Below, in pieces: positions 1 to 8,527 of a stretch of DNA of 64,000 bases (the first letter of the stretch is position 1; each line of letters begins with the position of its first letter). The notes beneath the pieces were generated by a model. That model ran no database searches. It saw nothing but the letters and a program-made list of their open reading frames with translations, and was not told the DNA's origin. The translations under genes were made by a program, and so were the position numbers. The stretch covers positions 1 to 64,000 of the forward strand of contig NZ_ML660065.1 in assembly GCF_007004665.1 (NCBI RefSeq), given 5' to 3'. Source of the stretch: Denitrobaculum tricleocarpae (lineage in GTDB: Bacteria > Pseudomonadota > Alphaproteobacteria > Kiloniellales > Kiloniellaceae).

Positions 1-1
1 G

Positions 2-112
2 TTCTGCAGGCTCAAGGATTTCAGGAGGATAGCGACCCGCTACGACAAGCGTGCCGACACCTTCCTCGCGGCCATATGCCTCGCCGCTTCCATCACTTGG
101 TGGATCAATTGA
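2..112 (+). mobile_element. IS5-family transposase, C-terminal fragment
   Basis: An open frame enters from the left edge and ends in TGA at 110-112. Its 36 residues contain RRIATRYDKRADTFLAAI followed by ITWWIN, which is the conserved tail of IS5-family DDE transposases. The start and the catalytic core lie outside the window. The bases from the stop onward, TGAGTCCCGACCCTAG (110-125), resemble an IS right terminal inverted repeat running into a CTAG target, but the left end is not visible, so whether the element is intact is unknown. Confidence 0.75.
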
Positions 113-122
113 GTCCCGACCC

Positions 123-186
123 TAGAGCGCGCCATATTTTAACGGAAACACTCTGTGTTTTCGCTAAAATATGTGAACCCGCTCTA
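123..186. repeat. Long imperfect palindrome next to the IS end
   Basis: The outer arms are TAGAGCG (123-129) and CGCTCTA (180-186). Inside them ATATTTTAACGGAAACA (134-150) pairs with TGTTTTCGCTAAAATAT (156-172), 15 of 17 positions, around the 5-nt loop CTCTG. It has no coding potential. It could be a short mobile palindromic repeat or a site targeted by the neighbouring IS. A terminator is less likely because no T-run follows. Confidence 0.7.
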
Positions 187-198
187 AATCGTATAGTG

Positions 199-260
199 AG
201 AGCAGATTCACCGGTACGACGGATCGCCGAAGGCGATTCCATCTAAACCGGATCTGCTCT
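199..260. repeat. Dispersed palindromic repeat, copy 1
   Basis: A 62-bp element bounded by AGAGCAGATT and GATCTGCTCT, with an inner GGATCGCC / GGCGATTCC pairing. A diverged copy in the opposite orientation lies at 25802-25862: both contain AGCAGATCCG at one end and CTGCTCT at the other, with a similar centre. This marks it as a member of an intergenic repeat family of the genome rather than part of a gene. The function is unknown. Confidence 0.65.
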
Positions 261-268
261 AAGACGCA

Positions 269-1093
269 TTACGGCTCGCGAACAGGCTCGTCGCCCAGGT
301 CCCGGACCTTTCCCGCAACCGCTTCCACGGCCGCTTCCAGGTCTGCTTCGTCGGTCGAGCGCAAGACCAGGCGGACCCCGAAACGATCGCCGTTACGATA
401 GGGATAGCTGCCCATTTCGACGCCTGGAAAGCGGTCCTGCGCCTCACCTAACCCCTTTGCAATGGCGCCTTCCGGCAGCGCCACCGCAAGGGTCACGCTG
501 CGCACCGGTGCGCCGCCCGAGAGGTTGGATTTGAGACTCTCGAACATGGCCTGCATCACCCGCGGGATTCCGGCCATGACAAAGACATTCCCCATGCGGA
601 AGCCCGGCGCCTTGCTGATCGGGTTTTCGATCAGGGACGCGCCCTCGGGTGTATGAGCCATGCGCAGCCGGGCCTCGTTGAGATCTCCCTCGGCATAGTG
701 CGCTTTGAGAAGTGCATGCGCTTCCGGGTGCAATGACCACTCGACGCCAAAGGCCTTGGCAACACAGGCGGAGGTAATATCGTCATGGGTCGGTCCGATC
801 CCACCGGTGGTGAAGACGTAATCAAACCTCTGCCGCACCTCGTTCAGGGTGTCGACGATCACGGCCTCTATATCTGGGACAACGCGGGCCTCCATCAGAC
901 GCACGCCGATTTCGTTGAGCTGCTCGCCCAGGAAAGCGAGATTGGCGTCCTTGGTCCGCCCCGACAGGATTTCATTGCCGATAATCATCAGGCAGGCGGT
1001 CACGACCTGTTTTTCGCCGGCCGGCCCAGAATCACTTGAGGGAACAGACGCGCTGGAGGGAACAGAAGCGGGATGATAAGACTCTGAGGGCAT
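269..1093 (-). CDS. Competence/damage-inducible CinA-type molybdopterin-binding domain protein
   Basis: The 274-residue protein carries a MoaB/Mog-type fold: GNEILSG at about residues 39-45, TTGGIGPTHDD at about 95-105 and a PG-rich segment around APGFRMGNVFVMAGIP. These are the hallmarks of the N-terminal domain of CinA and of stand-alone homologues. The C-terminal amidase (PncC) domain of full-length CinA is absent. The ATG at 1093 was chosen because CGGAAGA precedes it by six bases; a longer reading from 1231 lacks a ribosome site and has a non-conserved leader. The first 28 residues are Ser/Pro-rich and probably disordered. No pathway partner is adjacent, so the substrate is not inferred. 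Confidence 0.85.
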   Translation of the reverse strand: MPSESYHPASVPSSASVPSSDSGPAGEKQVVTACLMIIGNEILSGRTKDANLAFLGEQLNEIGVRLMEARVVPDIEAVIVDTLNEVRQRFDYVFTTGGIGPTHDDITSACVAKAFGVEWSLHPEAHALLKAHYAEGDLNEARLRMAHTPEGASLIENPISKAPGFRMGNVFVMAGIPRVMQAMFESLKSNLSGGAPVRSVTLAVALPEGAIAKGLGEAQDRFPGVEMGSYPYRNGDRFGVRLVLRSTDEADLEAAVEAVAGKVRDLGDEPVREP

Positions 1094-1262
1094 AACAGTC
1101 TTCCGATGTGTGTCCGGGCGGGTCGACGAGACGGAACGAAATCTGCCCGTCTCAGCCAAAATGTTGTGAGTGCATGTTAAAGGCTGACGGACGAGGACGC
1201 CATGCCCACGCAAAGGCGCGAGACAAAGCAAACCTCCTCAAGCACCGGAATTCCAGAAGAAT

Positions 1263-1787
1263 TCAGCGCGCGGCGTAACCTTTGGAGCGCATGCAGCTCG
1301 AAAACAAGGAACGGCGCCGCGATTCGTGATCATAACTGCGCAGCTTGGAGCTCAGCAGACCTACACTCTGTGTGTCGCTGAAGCCATCGCCGTAGACGGC
1401 GCGGCGATCCTGTTCAATCCGGGCATCATTTTCTGTTTGCGCCGCCGCATAGCGATAACAGGATTCGATATCCGCATTGTGCGCCTCAGCGTGCTGGGCA
1501 GCGCCTTTCCAAAGAGAGCCGTCCGGCCCACGCACAAAGGCTTCGTCCTGATCGGCTGCCCCCTCTGCGGGCGTTTCACTAGCAGTCCCGTAAGGATAGG
1601 TACCCGTGGTCGGCGGCACTTCAACGGGCTTGCCCGGCTCGGTCGGCGCAGGTGGCGTCACCAGCGTGCTGCTGGCCGCGGGCTGGCGTTGGTACTCTTG
1701 CTCCTGGAAAGACGAGCACGCCGTAAGCCCGACAGCAAGCACAAGCAATGCCGGCACAATTTGATGAATTGGGGTGGTCCGTGCCAT
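1263..1787 (-). CDS. Small lipoprotein of unknown function
   Basis: 174 residues. The N-terminus has a basic start, a hydrophobic stretch (IVPALLVLAVGL) and the lipobox LTAC with Cys24, so it should be lipidated and membrane anchored. A Pro/Thr/Ser-rich linker of about 50 residues follows, then a soluble part with FVRGPDGSLWKGAAQHAEAH and a Cys pair near SCYRYAAAQ and SSCMRSKGY. I do not recognise the family. AGAGAG precedes the ATG. It is separated by 170 bp from the CinA-like gene on the same strand and diverges from sfsA. Confidence 0.8.
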   Translation of the reverse strand: MARTTPIHQIVPALLVLAVGLTACSSFQEQEYQRQPAASSTLVTPPAPTEPGKPVEVPPTTGTYPYGTASETPAEGAADQDEAFVRGPDGSLWKGAAQHAEAHNADIESCYRYAAAQTENDARIEQDRRAVYGDGFSDTQSVGLLSSKLRSYDHESRRRSLFSSCMRSKGYAAR

Positions 1788-1963
1788 GTTGGAACTCTCT
1801 CGGAACTAAAGATTGTCGGCGAATCGGGTGGATGCAGGCGCGATAACAGGTAAATTGGTCGCTTCACGATCCTGAAGCAAGAAGCAGCACACATATCTCA
1901 CAAAACTTAAGACTCCCTCTCCCTTACAATCCACGCGTTAAACAACGGAAAGATAAGGGAATT

Positions 1964-2782
1964 ATGTCCAAGGTTTCACAGCACAACGACGTAAAAAAAA
2001 TTGACAGGCAAACGCAGCGTCACGCCGCGGGAACACCCGGACAAAAGGCAAAAAGCATGAGATTTCCAGATCCGCTCATCCCTGGACGACTGATCAAACG
2101 CTACAAACGTTTTCTGGCGGACGTGGAACTGCGGGACGGTGACATTGTGACCGCGCACTGCGCCAATCCGGGCTCAATGATGGGACTGGCAGAGCCTGGA
2201 TCGCAGGTCTGGCTTTCGCCCGCTCGCAATCCCGCCCGTAAACTTCGCTTCTCCTGGGAGATCGCGTCAGCCGACGGCGAACCGGTCGGCATTAACACCA
2301 GCCTGCCCAATGGGATCGTCGCCGATGCCATTGCAGCTGGGGCGATCCCCGAACTGACTGGTTACCCGGACCTGAAACGCGAAGTGCGGTACGGCAAGAA
2401 TTCCAGGATCGACATTCTGCTGTCCTCCGCCGCCGAGGACAGCTCCCCGGAAAACGCAAAGCGCCCCTGCTATGTCGAGGTGAAAAACGTAACACTGAAG
2501 CGCGGCGCCGACCTCGCTGAATTTCCGGACTCCGTGACCAGCCGCGGCGCAAAGCACCTGGAAGAGCTCGGAGATGCCGTTGAGGCGGGTTACCGCGCCG
2601 TGATGTTCTTTCTGGTTCAACGGAGCGACTGCAGCAGACTTGGCGTGGCCGGCGACATCGATCCGAACTACGAGGCCGCAATCCAACGGGCTCTTGCCAG
2701 GGGTGTCGAGACGGTCTGCTACGATTGCAAGGTCACGCCTGAGGCAGTTGAGATAAACCGGGCGCTTGAAATCAACATTTGA
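1964..2782 (+). CDS. sfsA: SfsA family protein (sugar fermentation stimulation homologue)
   Basis: The body from MRFPDPLIPGRLIKRYKRFL onward matches SfsA throughout: AHCANPGSMMGL, YVEVKNVTL (a PD-(D/E)XK nuclease-like E-V-K motif), FPDSVTSRGAKHLEEL and the C-terminal CKVTPEAVEI. SfsA proteins are about 230-240 residues. That fits a start at the internal ATG 2057, but the upstream ATG at 1964 has the better ribosome site (AAGGGA) and adds 31 basic residues. Both starts are possible. The cellular role of SfsA is poorly defined (DNA-binding, maltose metabolism in E. coli). Confidence 0.92.
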   Translation: MSKVSQHNDVKKIDRQTQRHAAGTPGQKAKSMRFPDPLIPGRLIKRYKRFLADVELRDGDIVTAHCANPGSMMGLAEPGSQVWLSPARNPARKLRFSWEIASADGEPVGINTSLPNGIVADAIAAGAIPELTGYPDLKREVRYGKNSRIDILLSSAAEDSSPENAKRPCYVEVKNVTLKRGADLAEFPDSVTSRGAKHLEELGDAVEAGYRAVMFFLVQRSDCSRLGVAGDIDPNYEAAIQRALARGVETVCYDCKVTPEAVEINRALEINI

Positions 2783-2800
2783 ATGATTTGAGGCTTTCCC

Positions 2801-2838
2801 CGTGGCTCCGCACATCCGCATTGCAGCGCAGCCACGGT
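2801..2838 (+). terminator. Possible stem-loop after sfsA
   Basis: CCGTGGCT (2801-2808) and AGCCACGG (2831-2838) form a perfect 8-bp stem with a 22-nt loop, 18 bp after the sfsA stop. No immediate T-run follows; TTTTC appears 13 bp later. It could be a weak or Rho-assisted terminator before map. Confidence 0.3.
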
Positions 2839-3001
2839 AGTTTCCGGGGTTTTCAGCGTATTTTACCGCCTTAGGCGCTGACTCAAGCCATCACTTCCTG
2901 GAAGTTTAAGACTTCTGGATATATAAAGTGGGAATAACCACGTAGATGACGGTCCGGGAGGTTTCACCACCCCCACGGGAACAAACCGCAGGACGAGAGA
3001 T

Positions 3002-3844
3002 ATGCAGTACGGCCAAGCAGAATCAGAAGAACTAGCCCTCCAAATGAGCGCGGAGGAGCGGCGGATCACAATCCATGACGCGGCCGGCTTTGAGGGTATG
3101 CGCAAGGCCGGGCGTCTGGCTGCCGAAACCCTTGATTTTATTACGCCACATGTGGTTCCGGGCGTTACGACCGAGGAGCTGGACCGGCTCTGCCATGATT
3201 TCATCATCGCCCACGAGGCGATCCCGGCGCCGCTGAATTACCGGGGATTTCCGAAGTCAATCTGTACGTCGGTCAATCACGTGGTGTGTCACGGCATTCC
3301 CAGCGCGGATAAAAAGCTGCATACCGGCGATGCTCTGAACATCGACGTCACCGTGATCCTGGACGGATGGCACGGTGACACGAGCCGGATGTTCTACGTC
3401 GGTAAACCAAGCATCAAAGCCAAGCGGCTGGTTGAGGTCACCTACGAAGCCATGATGCGTGGTATCGAAGTCGTGAAGCCGGGCGCGACTCTTGGCGACA
3501 TCGGTTTTGCCATTCAGAGCTTCGCCGAAAAGAACCGCTTTTCCGTCGTACGGGATTTTTGCGGACATGGCCTGGGCAGGATTTTTCACGAAGCGCCATC
3601 CGTTCTGCATTATGGCCGTCCCGGAACCGGGACACGCCTGCGCGAAGGCATGTTCTTCACAATCGAACCCATGATCAACGCCGGCCGCCTGGATGTGAAG
3701 ATCCTGAAAGACGGCTGGACAGCGGTGACCAATGACCGCTCTCTCTCCGCCCAGTTCGAGCATTCACTTGGGGTCACGGCGGATGGTTACGAAATTTTCA
3801 CCAAGTCACCGAAGGGCTGGACCTGCCCGCCCTTCGTGGATTGA
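3002..3844 (+). CDS. map: Methionine aminopeptidase, type I
   Basis: Removes the initiator methionine from nascent proteins. All five metal ligands of the pita-bread fold can be seen in order: Asp in LNIDVTVI, Asp in WHGDTSRM, His in GHGLGRIFHE, Glu in FTIEPMIN and Glu in QFEHS, with the substrate-contacting His in VNHVVCHG. At 280 residues it has about 20 residues more at the N-terminus than E. coli Map. The ATG at 3002 has AGGACGAGAG just upstream; the internal ATG at 3044 lacks a ribosome site. radC follows 88 bp downstream on the same strand, a common alphaproteobacterial order. Confidence 0.96.
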   Translation: MQYGQAESEELALQMSAEERRITIHDAAGFEGMRKAGRLAAETLDFITPHVVPGVTTEELDRLCHDFIIAHEAIPAPLNYRGFPKSICTSVNHVVCHGIPSADKKLHTGDALNIDVTVILDGWHGDTSRMFYVGKPSIKAKRLVEVTYEAMMRGIEVVKPGATLGDIGFAIQSFAEKNRFSVVRDFCGHGLGRIFHEAPSVLHYGRPGTGTRLREGMFFTIEPMINAGRLDVKILKDGWTAVTNDRSLSAQFEHSLGVTADGYEIFTKSPKGWTCPPFVD

Positions 3845-3932
3845 GCCAGTTCTGCTACACCAGGCGGTGCGACCGGAATGAGCTGAGGCGTTAGAGGCAA
3901 AGGCAGCATCGGATTGGGGGCGTCGGCGGAAG

Positions 3933-4652
3933 ATGGATGAATTGGCGGAGGGCGGTCACAGCGCGCCCGCAAATCACTCCAAGCCGCATTTTCACGGCCA
4001 CCGCGAACGTCTGCGGCGCAGGCTTCTGGAGCAAGGTCCGGGGTCCCTCAGCGACTACGAAGTTATCGAATTCCTTCTCTTCGGCGCCAAGCCGCGCGGT
4101 GACGTGAAACCCCTCGCCAAAGCCCTGATCGCGCAGTTCGGCAGCCTGGCGGGCGTGCTCTCCGCCGCGCCGCGGGATCTTCAGAAAGTGCCAGGCATGG
4201 GCGATGCTTCGACGGCGGCGCTTCTGATCATCCGGGAAGCCGCGACCCGGCTTGCCCGCACAGACATCCTGGAACAACCGGTTATCGAGTCCTGGACCCA
4301 GTTGGTGGGCTATTGCCGGAGCATCATGGGGCGTTCCTCGGTCGAGCATTTCCGGGTTTTGTTCCTCGACCGCAAAAACCGGCTGATCGCCGATGAAGAG
4401 CAGCAACGCGGGACCGTCGATCACACGCCGGTCTATCCCCGCGAAGTCGTCAAACGCGCCCTTGAGCTCTCTGCTAGCGCCGTCATTCTGGTCCATAATC
4501 ACCCTTCCGGCGATGCCACGCCCTCACAGGGCGATATTGATATGACGAAGGAAATCCGGGAGACGGCGCGCCGCATGGGCATCGAACTGCATGATCACCT
4601 GATCGTCACCCGCAGCGGCGAGAGCAGTTTCCGGTCATTGGGCCTGATTTAA
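3933..4652 (+). CDS. radC: RadC family JAB/MPN-domain protein
   Basis: 239 residues. An N-terminal helix-hairpin-helix region (LQKVPGMGDASTAALLI) is followed by the JAB1/MPN metalloprotease-like domain with the conserved HNHPSGD...SQGDI pattern (His-x-His ... Asp), typical of RadC. Family members were linked to DNA repair historically, but the function is unproven. The first 20 residues are poorly conserved. It lies directly after map and is probably co-transcribed with it. Confidence 0.93.
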   Translation: MDELAEGGHSAPANHSKPHFHGHRERLRRRLLEQGPGSLSDYEVIEFLLFGAKPRGDVKPLAKALIAQFGSLAGVLSAAPRDLQKVPGMGDASTAALLIIREAATRLARTDILEQPVIESWTQLVGYCRSIMGRSSVEHFRVLFLDRKNRLIADEEQQRGTVDHTPVYPREVVKRALELSASAVILVHNHPSGDATPSQGDIDMTKEIRETARRMGIELHDHLIVTRSGESSFRSLGLI

Positions 4653-4830
4653 CCCGATCGAACGCCCGGCTCATACAACCTATTGGCAATAGACAAGCAA
4701 CCAGGGCATCTCCAGACTTGGCCATCTAAAGTGGTTTAAGGCCGGAGCCTTGAGAGCAACTCTTCCTCCGGTACGTTAAGCGAAATAGCGAACACGCGAA
4801 TAAACAACAACCTGATGGGAGAACGCCTCG

Positions 4831-5262
4831 ATGAAATCTCTATATTCCGCCCTTGTCCTGGGAGCTCTTGCTTTCGCCCCAATGAACGCAAGCGGTCACG
4901 ACCTCGGTTTCTCCGGTCTGCTCGGCGGCGTTCAAGAGCTCGATCCCATCACATTGGCTTCCGGCAAGCCTATGATTGAAAAGCCTTATGAGCTGGAGTC
5001 AGGAAAATACTATCGGCTTGAAATCATCGCGGATGGTTCCGCCGAGATCGCCATCAGCGGTGCGGAGTTTTTCCGGAATGTCTGGGTGAATGAGGTGGTC
5101 ATCAACGACATCGAAGTACGCCCGCTGGGCATTGACAGCCTGGAATTCGATGACGAAGGCACGGCAGAAATCTCTTTTGTCACGATCCGTCCCGGCACCT
5201 TTATTCTGCGCATTCCCGGCACCACAGGAAAATCCCAGCAAGCCATTTTCAATGTGAAGTAG
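4831..5262 (+). CDS. Secreted protein of unknown function, beta-rich
   Basis: 143 residues with a clear Sec signal peptide (MKSLYSALVLGALAFAPMNASG, cleavage likely after ASG). The mature part is short, acidic and predicted beta-strand rich, with YELESGKYYRLEI and FVTIRPGTFILRIPG, a layout reminiscent of cupredoxin-like folds. I see no Cys and no conserved copper ligand set. GGGAGA lies eight bases before the ATG. It stands alone between radC and the convergent oxidase gene. Function not assigned. Confidence 0.75.
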   Translation: MKSLYSALVLGALAFAPMNASGHDLGFSGLLGGVQELDPITLASGKPMIEKPYELESGKYYRLEIIADGSAEIAISGAEFFRNVWVNEVVINDIEVRPLGIDSLEFDDEGTAEISFVTIRPGTFILRIPGTTGKSQQAIFNVK

Positions 5263-5391
5263 CAACCCCGGCTCAGGGCGGCAGGCGTATCCTCGCCGCC
5301 GCCCGGACAGCGCTCCCCGGACAGCAGCCCTCATCGACTTGAAAATACGCGACGCCGCCCGGCTCTCCGGGCAATCCGTGTCGCTGCGCTT

Positions 5392-6780
5392 CTATAGAGA
5401 AATGATCTTGCCCGGGTTCATGATGTTCTGCGGGTCGAAGGCAAGTTTGAGGGTGCGCATGGCAGCGACCGCATCGCCATGCTCCGCCTGCAGGAACTTC
5501 ATTTTCCCGCTGCCGATGCCATGTTCACCCGTGCAGGTCCCCTCCATGGCAAGCGCCCGCATCACCAAACGATCGTTGATCCGATTCGCCTCTTCCAGCT
5601 CTTCCGGCTTCTCCGGATCAATCAGGAGCGTGAGGTGGAAATTGCCGTCGCCGACGTGGCCCACCAGGGGTGCCTGAAGATAGCTGCCCTCGAGGTCCGC
5701 TTGCGTTTCCATAATGCAGTCGGCCAGGCGTGAAATGGGCACGCAGACATCTGTTGCCCAGAGCTGGCAACCCGGGCGCAGGGACTGCGCCGCGTAGGCA
5801 GCATTGTGCCGCGCTTCCCAGAGCTTGTTGCGCTCTTCGAGCTGTCCGGTCCATTGAAAGTCACTGCCGCCGAATTCACCCGAGATTTCCCCAACCAGTT
5901 TGGCCTGCTCCTCGGCCCCAGCCGTCGTCCCGTGAAATTCAAGGAAGAGAGTGGGTTGCTCCGCCAGCCCAAGGCCCGAGTAGCTGTTGCAGGCCTGGAC
6001 CTGCAATTTGTCGAGCAGCTCGATGCGCGCGATGGGTATCCCCATCTGGATGGTGGAAATAACCGAGTCCACAGCCGACTTCAAATCGGGGAAGGAAACC
6101 ACGGCAGAGGTAATGGACTCCGGGATCCCGTACAGCCTCAAGGTAATCTCGGTGATCACACCCAGCGTTCCCTCGGAGCCGACGAAAAGACGTGTCAGGT
6201 CGTAGCCTGCTGCCGACTTCCGGGCGCGGCGCGACGTTTTGATGATGCGTCCGTCGGACAAAACCACGGTCAGCGCAAGAACGTTTTCGCGCATGGTACC
6301 GTAGCGCACCGCGTTGGTGCCACTGGCCCGGGTCGCCGTCATTCCGCCGATCGATGCATTGGCACCGGGGTCGATGGGAAAGAAGAGTCCCATGTCCCGC
6401 AAATAACTATTGAGCTGTTTCCGAGTCACACCGGGCTGCACGCGGCAATCCAGGTCTTCCGCGTTGACCGCGAGAACCTGGTCCATCTGCATAAGATCGA
6501 TGCAGACGCCCCCGCGATCCGCAATGACATGCCCCTCAAGCGAGGTGCCGGCACCGAAAGGAATGACCGGTGTACCGTGCTCCGCACAGATCTTGACGAT
6601 GGCGGCCACTTCTTCCGTCGAATGCGGGAAGACGACAATGTCCGGCGCGATAGGGTGATGCCAGGACTCATCCTTGCCGTGATGGTCGCGGACCGATTGG
6701 GACCGGCTGACCCTATCACCGAGGATCGCCTGGAGTTCCAAACCGACCTTGTCAACGCTCGCCGCTTCTACCGCTGCCAT
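5392..6780 (-). CDS. FAD-linked oxidase, D-lactate dehydrogenase (cytochrome)/GlcD type
   Basis: 462 residues. The N-terminal half is a PCMH-type FAD domain: PDIVVFPHSTEEVAAIVKIC, VIPFGAGTSLEGH, IDPGANASIGGM and GSEGTLGVITEITLRL. The C-terminal half is the FAD-oxidase C domain with HVGDGNFHLTLLIDP and the terminal GTCTGEHGIGSGK motif holding the metal/substrate-binding His. This fits D-2-hydroxyacid oxidation (D-lactate or glycolate) passing electrons to the respiratory chain. No glcE or glcF lies next to it, which favours D-lactate dehydrogenase over a glycolate oxidase subunit; the substrate is inferred. Confidence 0.9.
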   Translation of the reverse strand: MAAVEAASVDKVGLELQAILGDRVSRSQSVRDHHGKDESWHHPIAPDIVVFPHSTEEVAAIVKICAEHGTPVIPFGAGTSLEGHVIADRGGVCIDLMQMDQVLAVNAEDLDCRVQPGVTRKQLNSYLRDMGLFFPIDPGANASIGGMTATRASGTNAVRYGTMRENVLALTVVLSDGRIIKTSRRARKSAAGYDLTRLFVGSEGTLGVITEITLRLYGIPESITSAVVSFPDLKSAVDSVISTIQMGIPIARIELLDKLQVQACNSYSGLGLAEQPTLFLEFHGTTAGAEEQAKLVGEISGEFGGSDFQWTGQLEERNKLWEARHNAAYAAQSLRPGCQLWATDVCVPISRLADCIMETQADLEGSYLQAPLVGHVGDGNFHLTLLIDPEKPEELEEANRINDRLVMRALAMEGTCTGEHGIGSGKMKFLQAEHGDAVAAMRTLKLAFDPQNIMNPGKIISL

Positions 6781-7063
6781 AACCCCGGATCTCCTATCTC
6801 GTTTCCCGTTAGACCCAGCTGCGGCTCCCTGCCGCCAAATTCCACAGGCCCTCGTGCTGGATTAAGGCTAATATAGCGCAGAAGCGAGGCAAGGAAACGA
6901 CCAATAGCGCGCATGTGAAGAACCGGATCCCGGCTCTTCCAGCAAACTCCCTGTCGGTCCGCACCACTTGCCGCGCTAACAACAGCAACGCGAGGCGCGA
7001 GTACCGCTCGGGGAACGAGCGGGAAAACAGTACCCTCGAACCAGGGAATTAGGAGTTCTGAAT

Positions 7064-7288
7064 ATGATTGAACGCATCATTTTTGGCTGCGCATTACTTT
7101 TGCTCGGCGTGTTTGTCGTCGTAGATCAACCCGCTCAATCGCAGCAGCGGGACGACCAATATGCGGTCGCCTCGAGCAACGGTGTGGCTTACGTTGTGAA
7201 TGTCGATACAGGCGCCGTGCGCTACTGCGACAAGGGGCACTGCTTCCATGTGTCCCAGCAACTTGGCAAGGTAAAGCTTCCCGATTGA
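7064..7288 (+). CDS. Small secreted protein, unknown
   Basis: 74 residues. An N-terminal hydrophobic segment (residues 5-20) is followed by ...PAQSQQRDDQ, consistent with export. The mature part, about 45 residues, has two Cys (RYCDKGHCFHV) that could form a C-x4-C disulphide or metal site. A good ribosome site (AGGAG, eight bases before ATG) and the terminator-like hairpin 60 bp downstream support it as real. Family not recognised. Confidence 0.65.
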   Translation: MIERIIFGCALLLLGVFVVVDQPAQSQQRDDQYAVASSNGVAYVVNVDTGAVRYCDKGHCFHVSQQLGKVKLPD

Positions 7289-7348
7289 TCCGGCCGCCTC
7301 TTCCCGAGCGCTTCCGGCGGCAGTTGAAAAAGGACTGGAGATACAGAA

Positions 7349-7370
7349 AACGGGGCCGATTGGCCCCGTT
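7349..7370. terminator. Intrinsic terminator between convergent genes
   Basis: AACGGGGCC (7349-7357), loop GATT, GGCCCCGTT (7362-7370): a perfect 9-bp stem. Read leftward the stem is followed by TTTTC, so it best serves the histone-like gene on the minus strand; it may also stop the small + strand gene. Confidence 0.75.
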
Positions 7371-7486
7371 CCCTCGTACTTACAACCAACGCAAAAACTA
7401 TGCGAAGGGCGCTCTATAACGCAGTTTGCGACACACGCGCTGCGGAGTCTTCCGCGCAGAGCACGGCGCGGTTTAGAAGCATCACG

Positions 7487-8524
7487 TTATTGACCGCGCT
7501 TCATGAAAGCAGATGCAATCACGGATTTGACCCGGCCGTCCGTGACACTGAGCGAAACCGAAAAATCGCCTTTACCGGCCTTCGCCTTTGACGTTCCGCT
7601 CTTGGCTTTTGCCGCTTTGGGTTTCGCCGTCTTGGCTCTAGTGGGCTTGGCTTTAGTTGGCTTGGGCTTGGCAGCTTTGGCTTTCACCGTTTTAGCCTTA
7701 ACAGCCTTCGCGGGTTTAGCTTTGGCCGGCTTTGCTTTCGTCGCCTTGGGTTTTGCTGTCTTCGCTTTCACAGCTTTAGGTGGAGCGGCCTTTGTTTTCG
7801 CCGCGGCGGACGTAGCCGCAGTAGACTTTGTCACAGTAGACTTTGTCGCAGCCGGTTTCGCCTTGGCCTTTGCTGCCGTCGTTTTAGCGGGACTTGCCTT
7901 TCTCGCTGCGCCGGTTGCCGGTTTCGCCGCTGACGGAGCCGCCTTCCTGGCTGCGGTAGTTCTCGTGCGGGCTGCAGGTGCCTTGGACGCAGCTGTCGCT
8001 CTTGTCGCAGCCGTCTTTCGGGCCGCAGGTGCTTTTTTCGGCGCTGCAGCTTTGCGTGCCACCGGTGCCTTTCGAGCCGGGGCCTTGCTTGCTGGAGCAG
8101 CCCTGCCTGCTGACGTTGTTTTCTTGGCTGCCGCTGCTCTTGCCGCGGCAGGCGCCTTCCTCGCAGCCGTCGTCCGCCGGGCCGCCGGCGCCTTTGCCGC
8201 GGATGTCGACTTCGGCTTGGCGGCTGAAGTCGTCTTGGGCCGCGCTCGTGCCGCCGGCTTAGCAGGGCTTGAAGCGGTCGCTTTTGCCGCGGCAGAACGG
8301 GCTGCCGTTGACCGTGCCGGGCGTGCAGCTCTCGAGGCTGTCGTTTTCGCGCGTGTTGACGTCACCGTGACTCTGGCTTTGGCCGCAGGTTTCTTGGGCG
8401 CCGTTGCTGCGGTGGTTTTCGAAGCCGCTGCTTTAGAAGCTGTGGTCTTTGAAGCGGCGGGCTTTGGTTTAGTTGAATTTGTACTGGAAGTTTTTGGTTT
8501 TGCAGAAACAGGTTTTCTGGCCAT
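7487..8524 (-). CDS. Histone H1-like Lys/Ala/Pro-rich protein
   Basis: 345 residues. Residues 1 to about 305 are almost entirely Lys, Ala, Pro, Thr and Ser, with many AAKP, KAKP, AARKAPA and KTAKPKA type repeats, like the C-terminal tail of eukaryotic H1 and bacterial AlgP/HctB-like proteins. It should be highly basic, disordered and DNA-coating. The end changes character: GDFSVSLSVTDGRVKSVIA is a normal mixed sequence that could fold. The ATG at 8524 has GGAG eight bases upstream. Repeat-rich coding of this sort often varies in length between strains. A nucleoid role is inferred from composition only. Confidence 0.85.
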   Translation of the reverse strand: MARKPVSAKPKTSSTNSTKPKPAASKTTASKAAASKTTAATAPKKPAAKARVTVTSTRAKTTASRAARPARSTAARSAAAKATASSPAKPAARARPKTTSAAKPKSTSAAKAPAARRTTAARKAPAAARAAAAKKTTSAGRAAPASKAPARKAPVARKAAAPKKAPAARKTAATRATAASKAPAARTRTTAARKAAPSAAKPATGAARKASPAKTTAAKAKAKPAATKSTVTKSTAATSAAAKTKAAPPKAVKAKTAKPKATKAKPAKAKPAKAVKAKTVKAKAAKPKPTKAKPTRAKTAKPKAAKAKSGTSKAKAGKGDFSVSLSVTDGRVKSVIASAFMKRGQ

Positions 8525-8527
8525 CAA

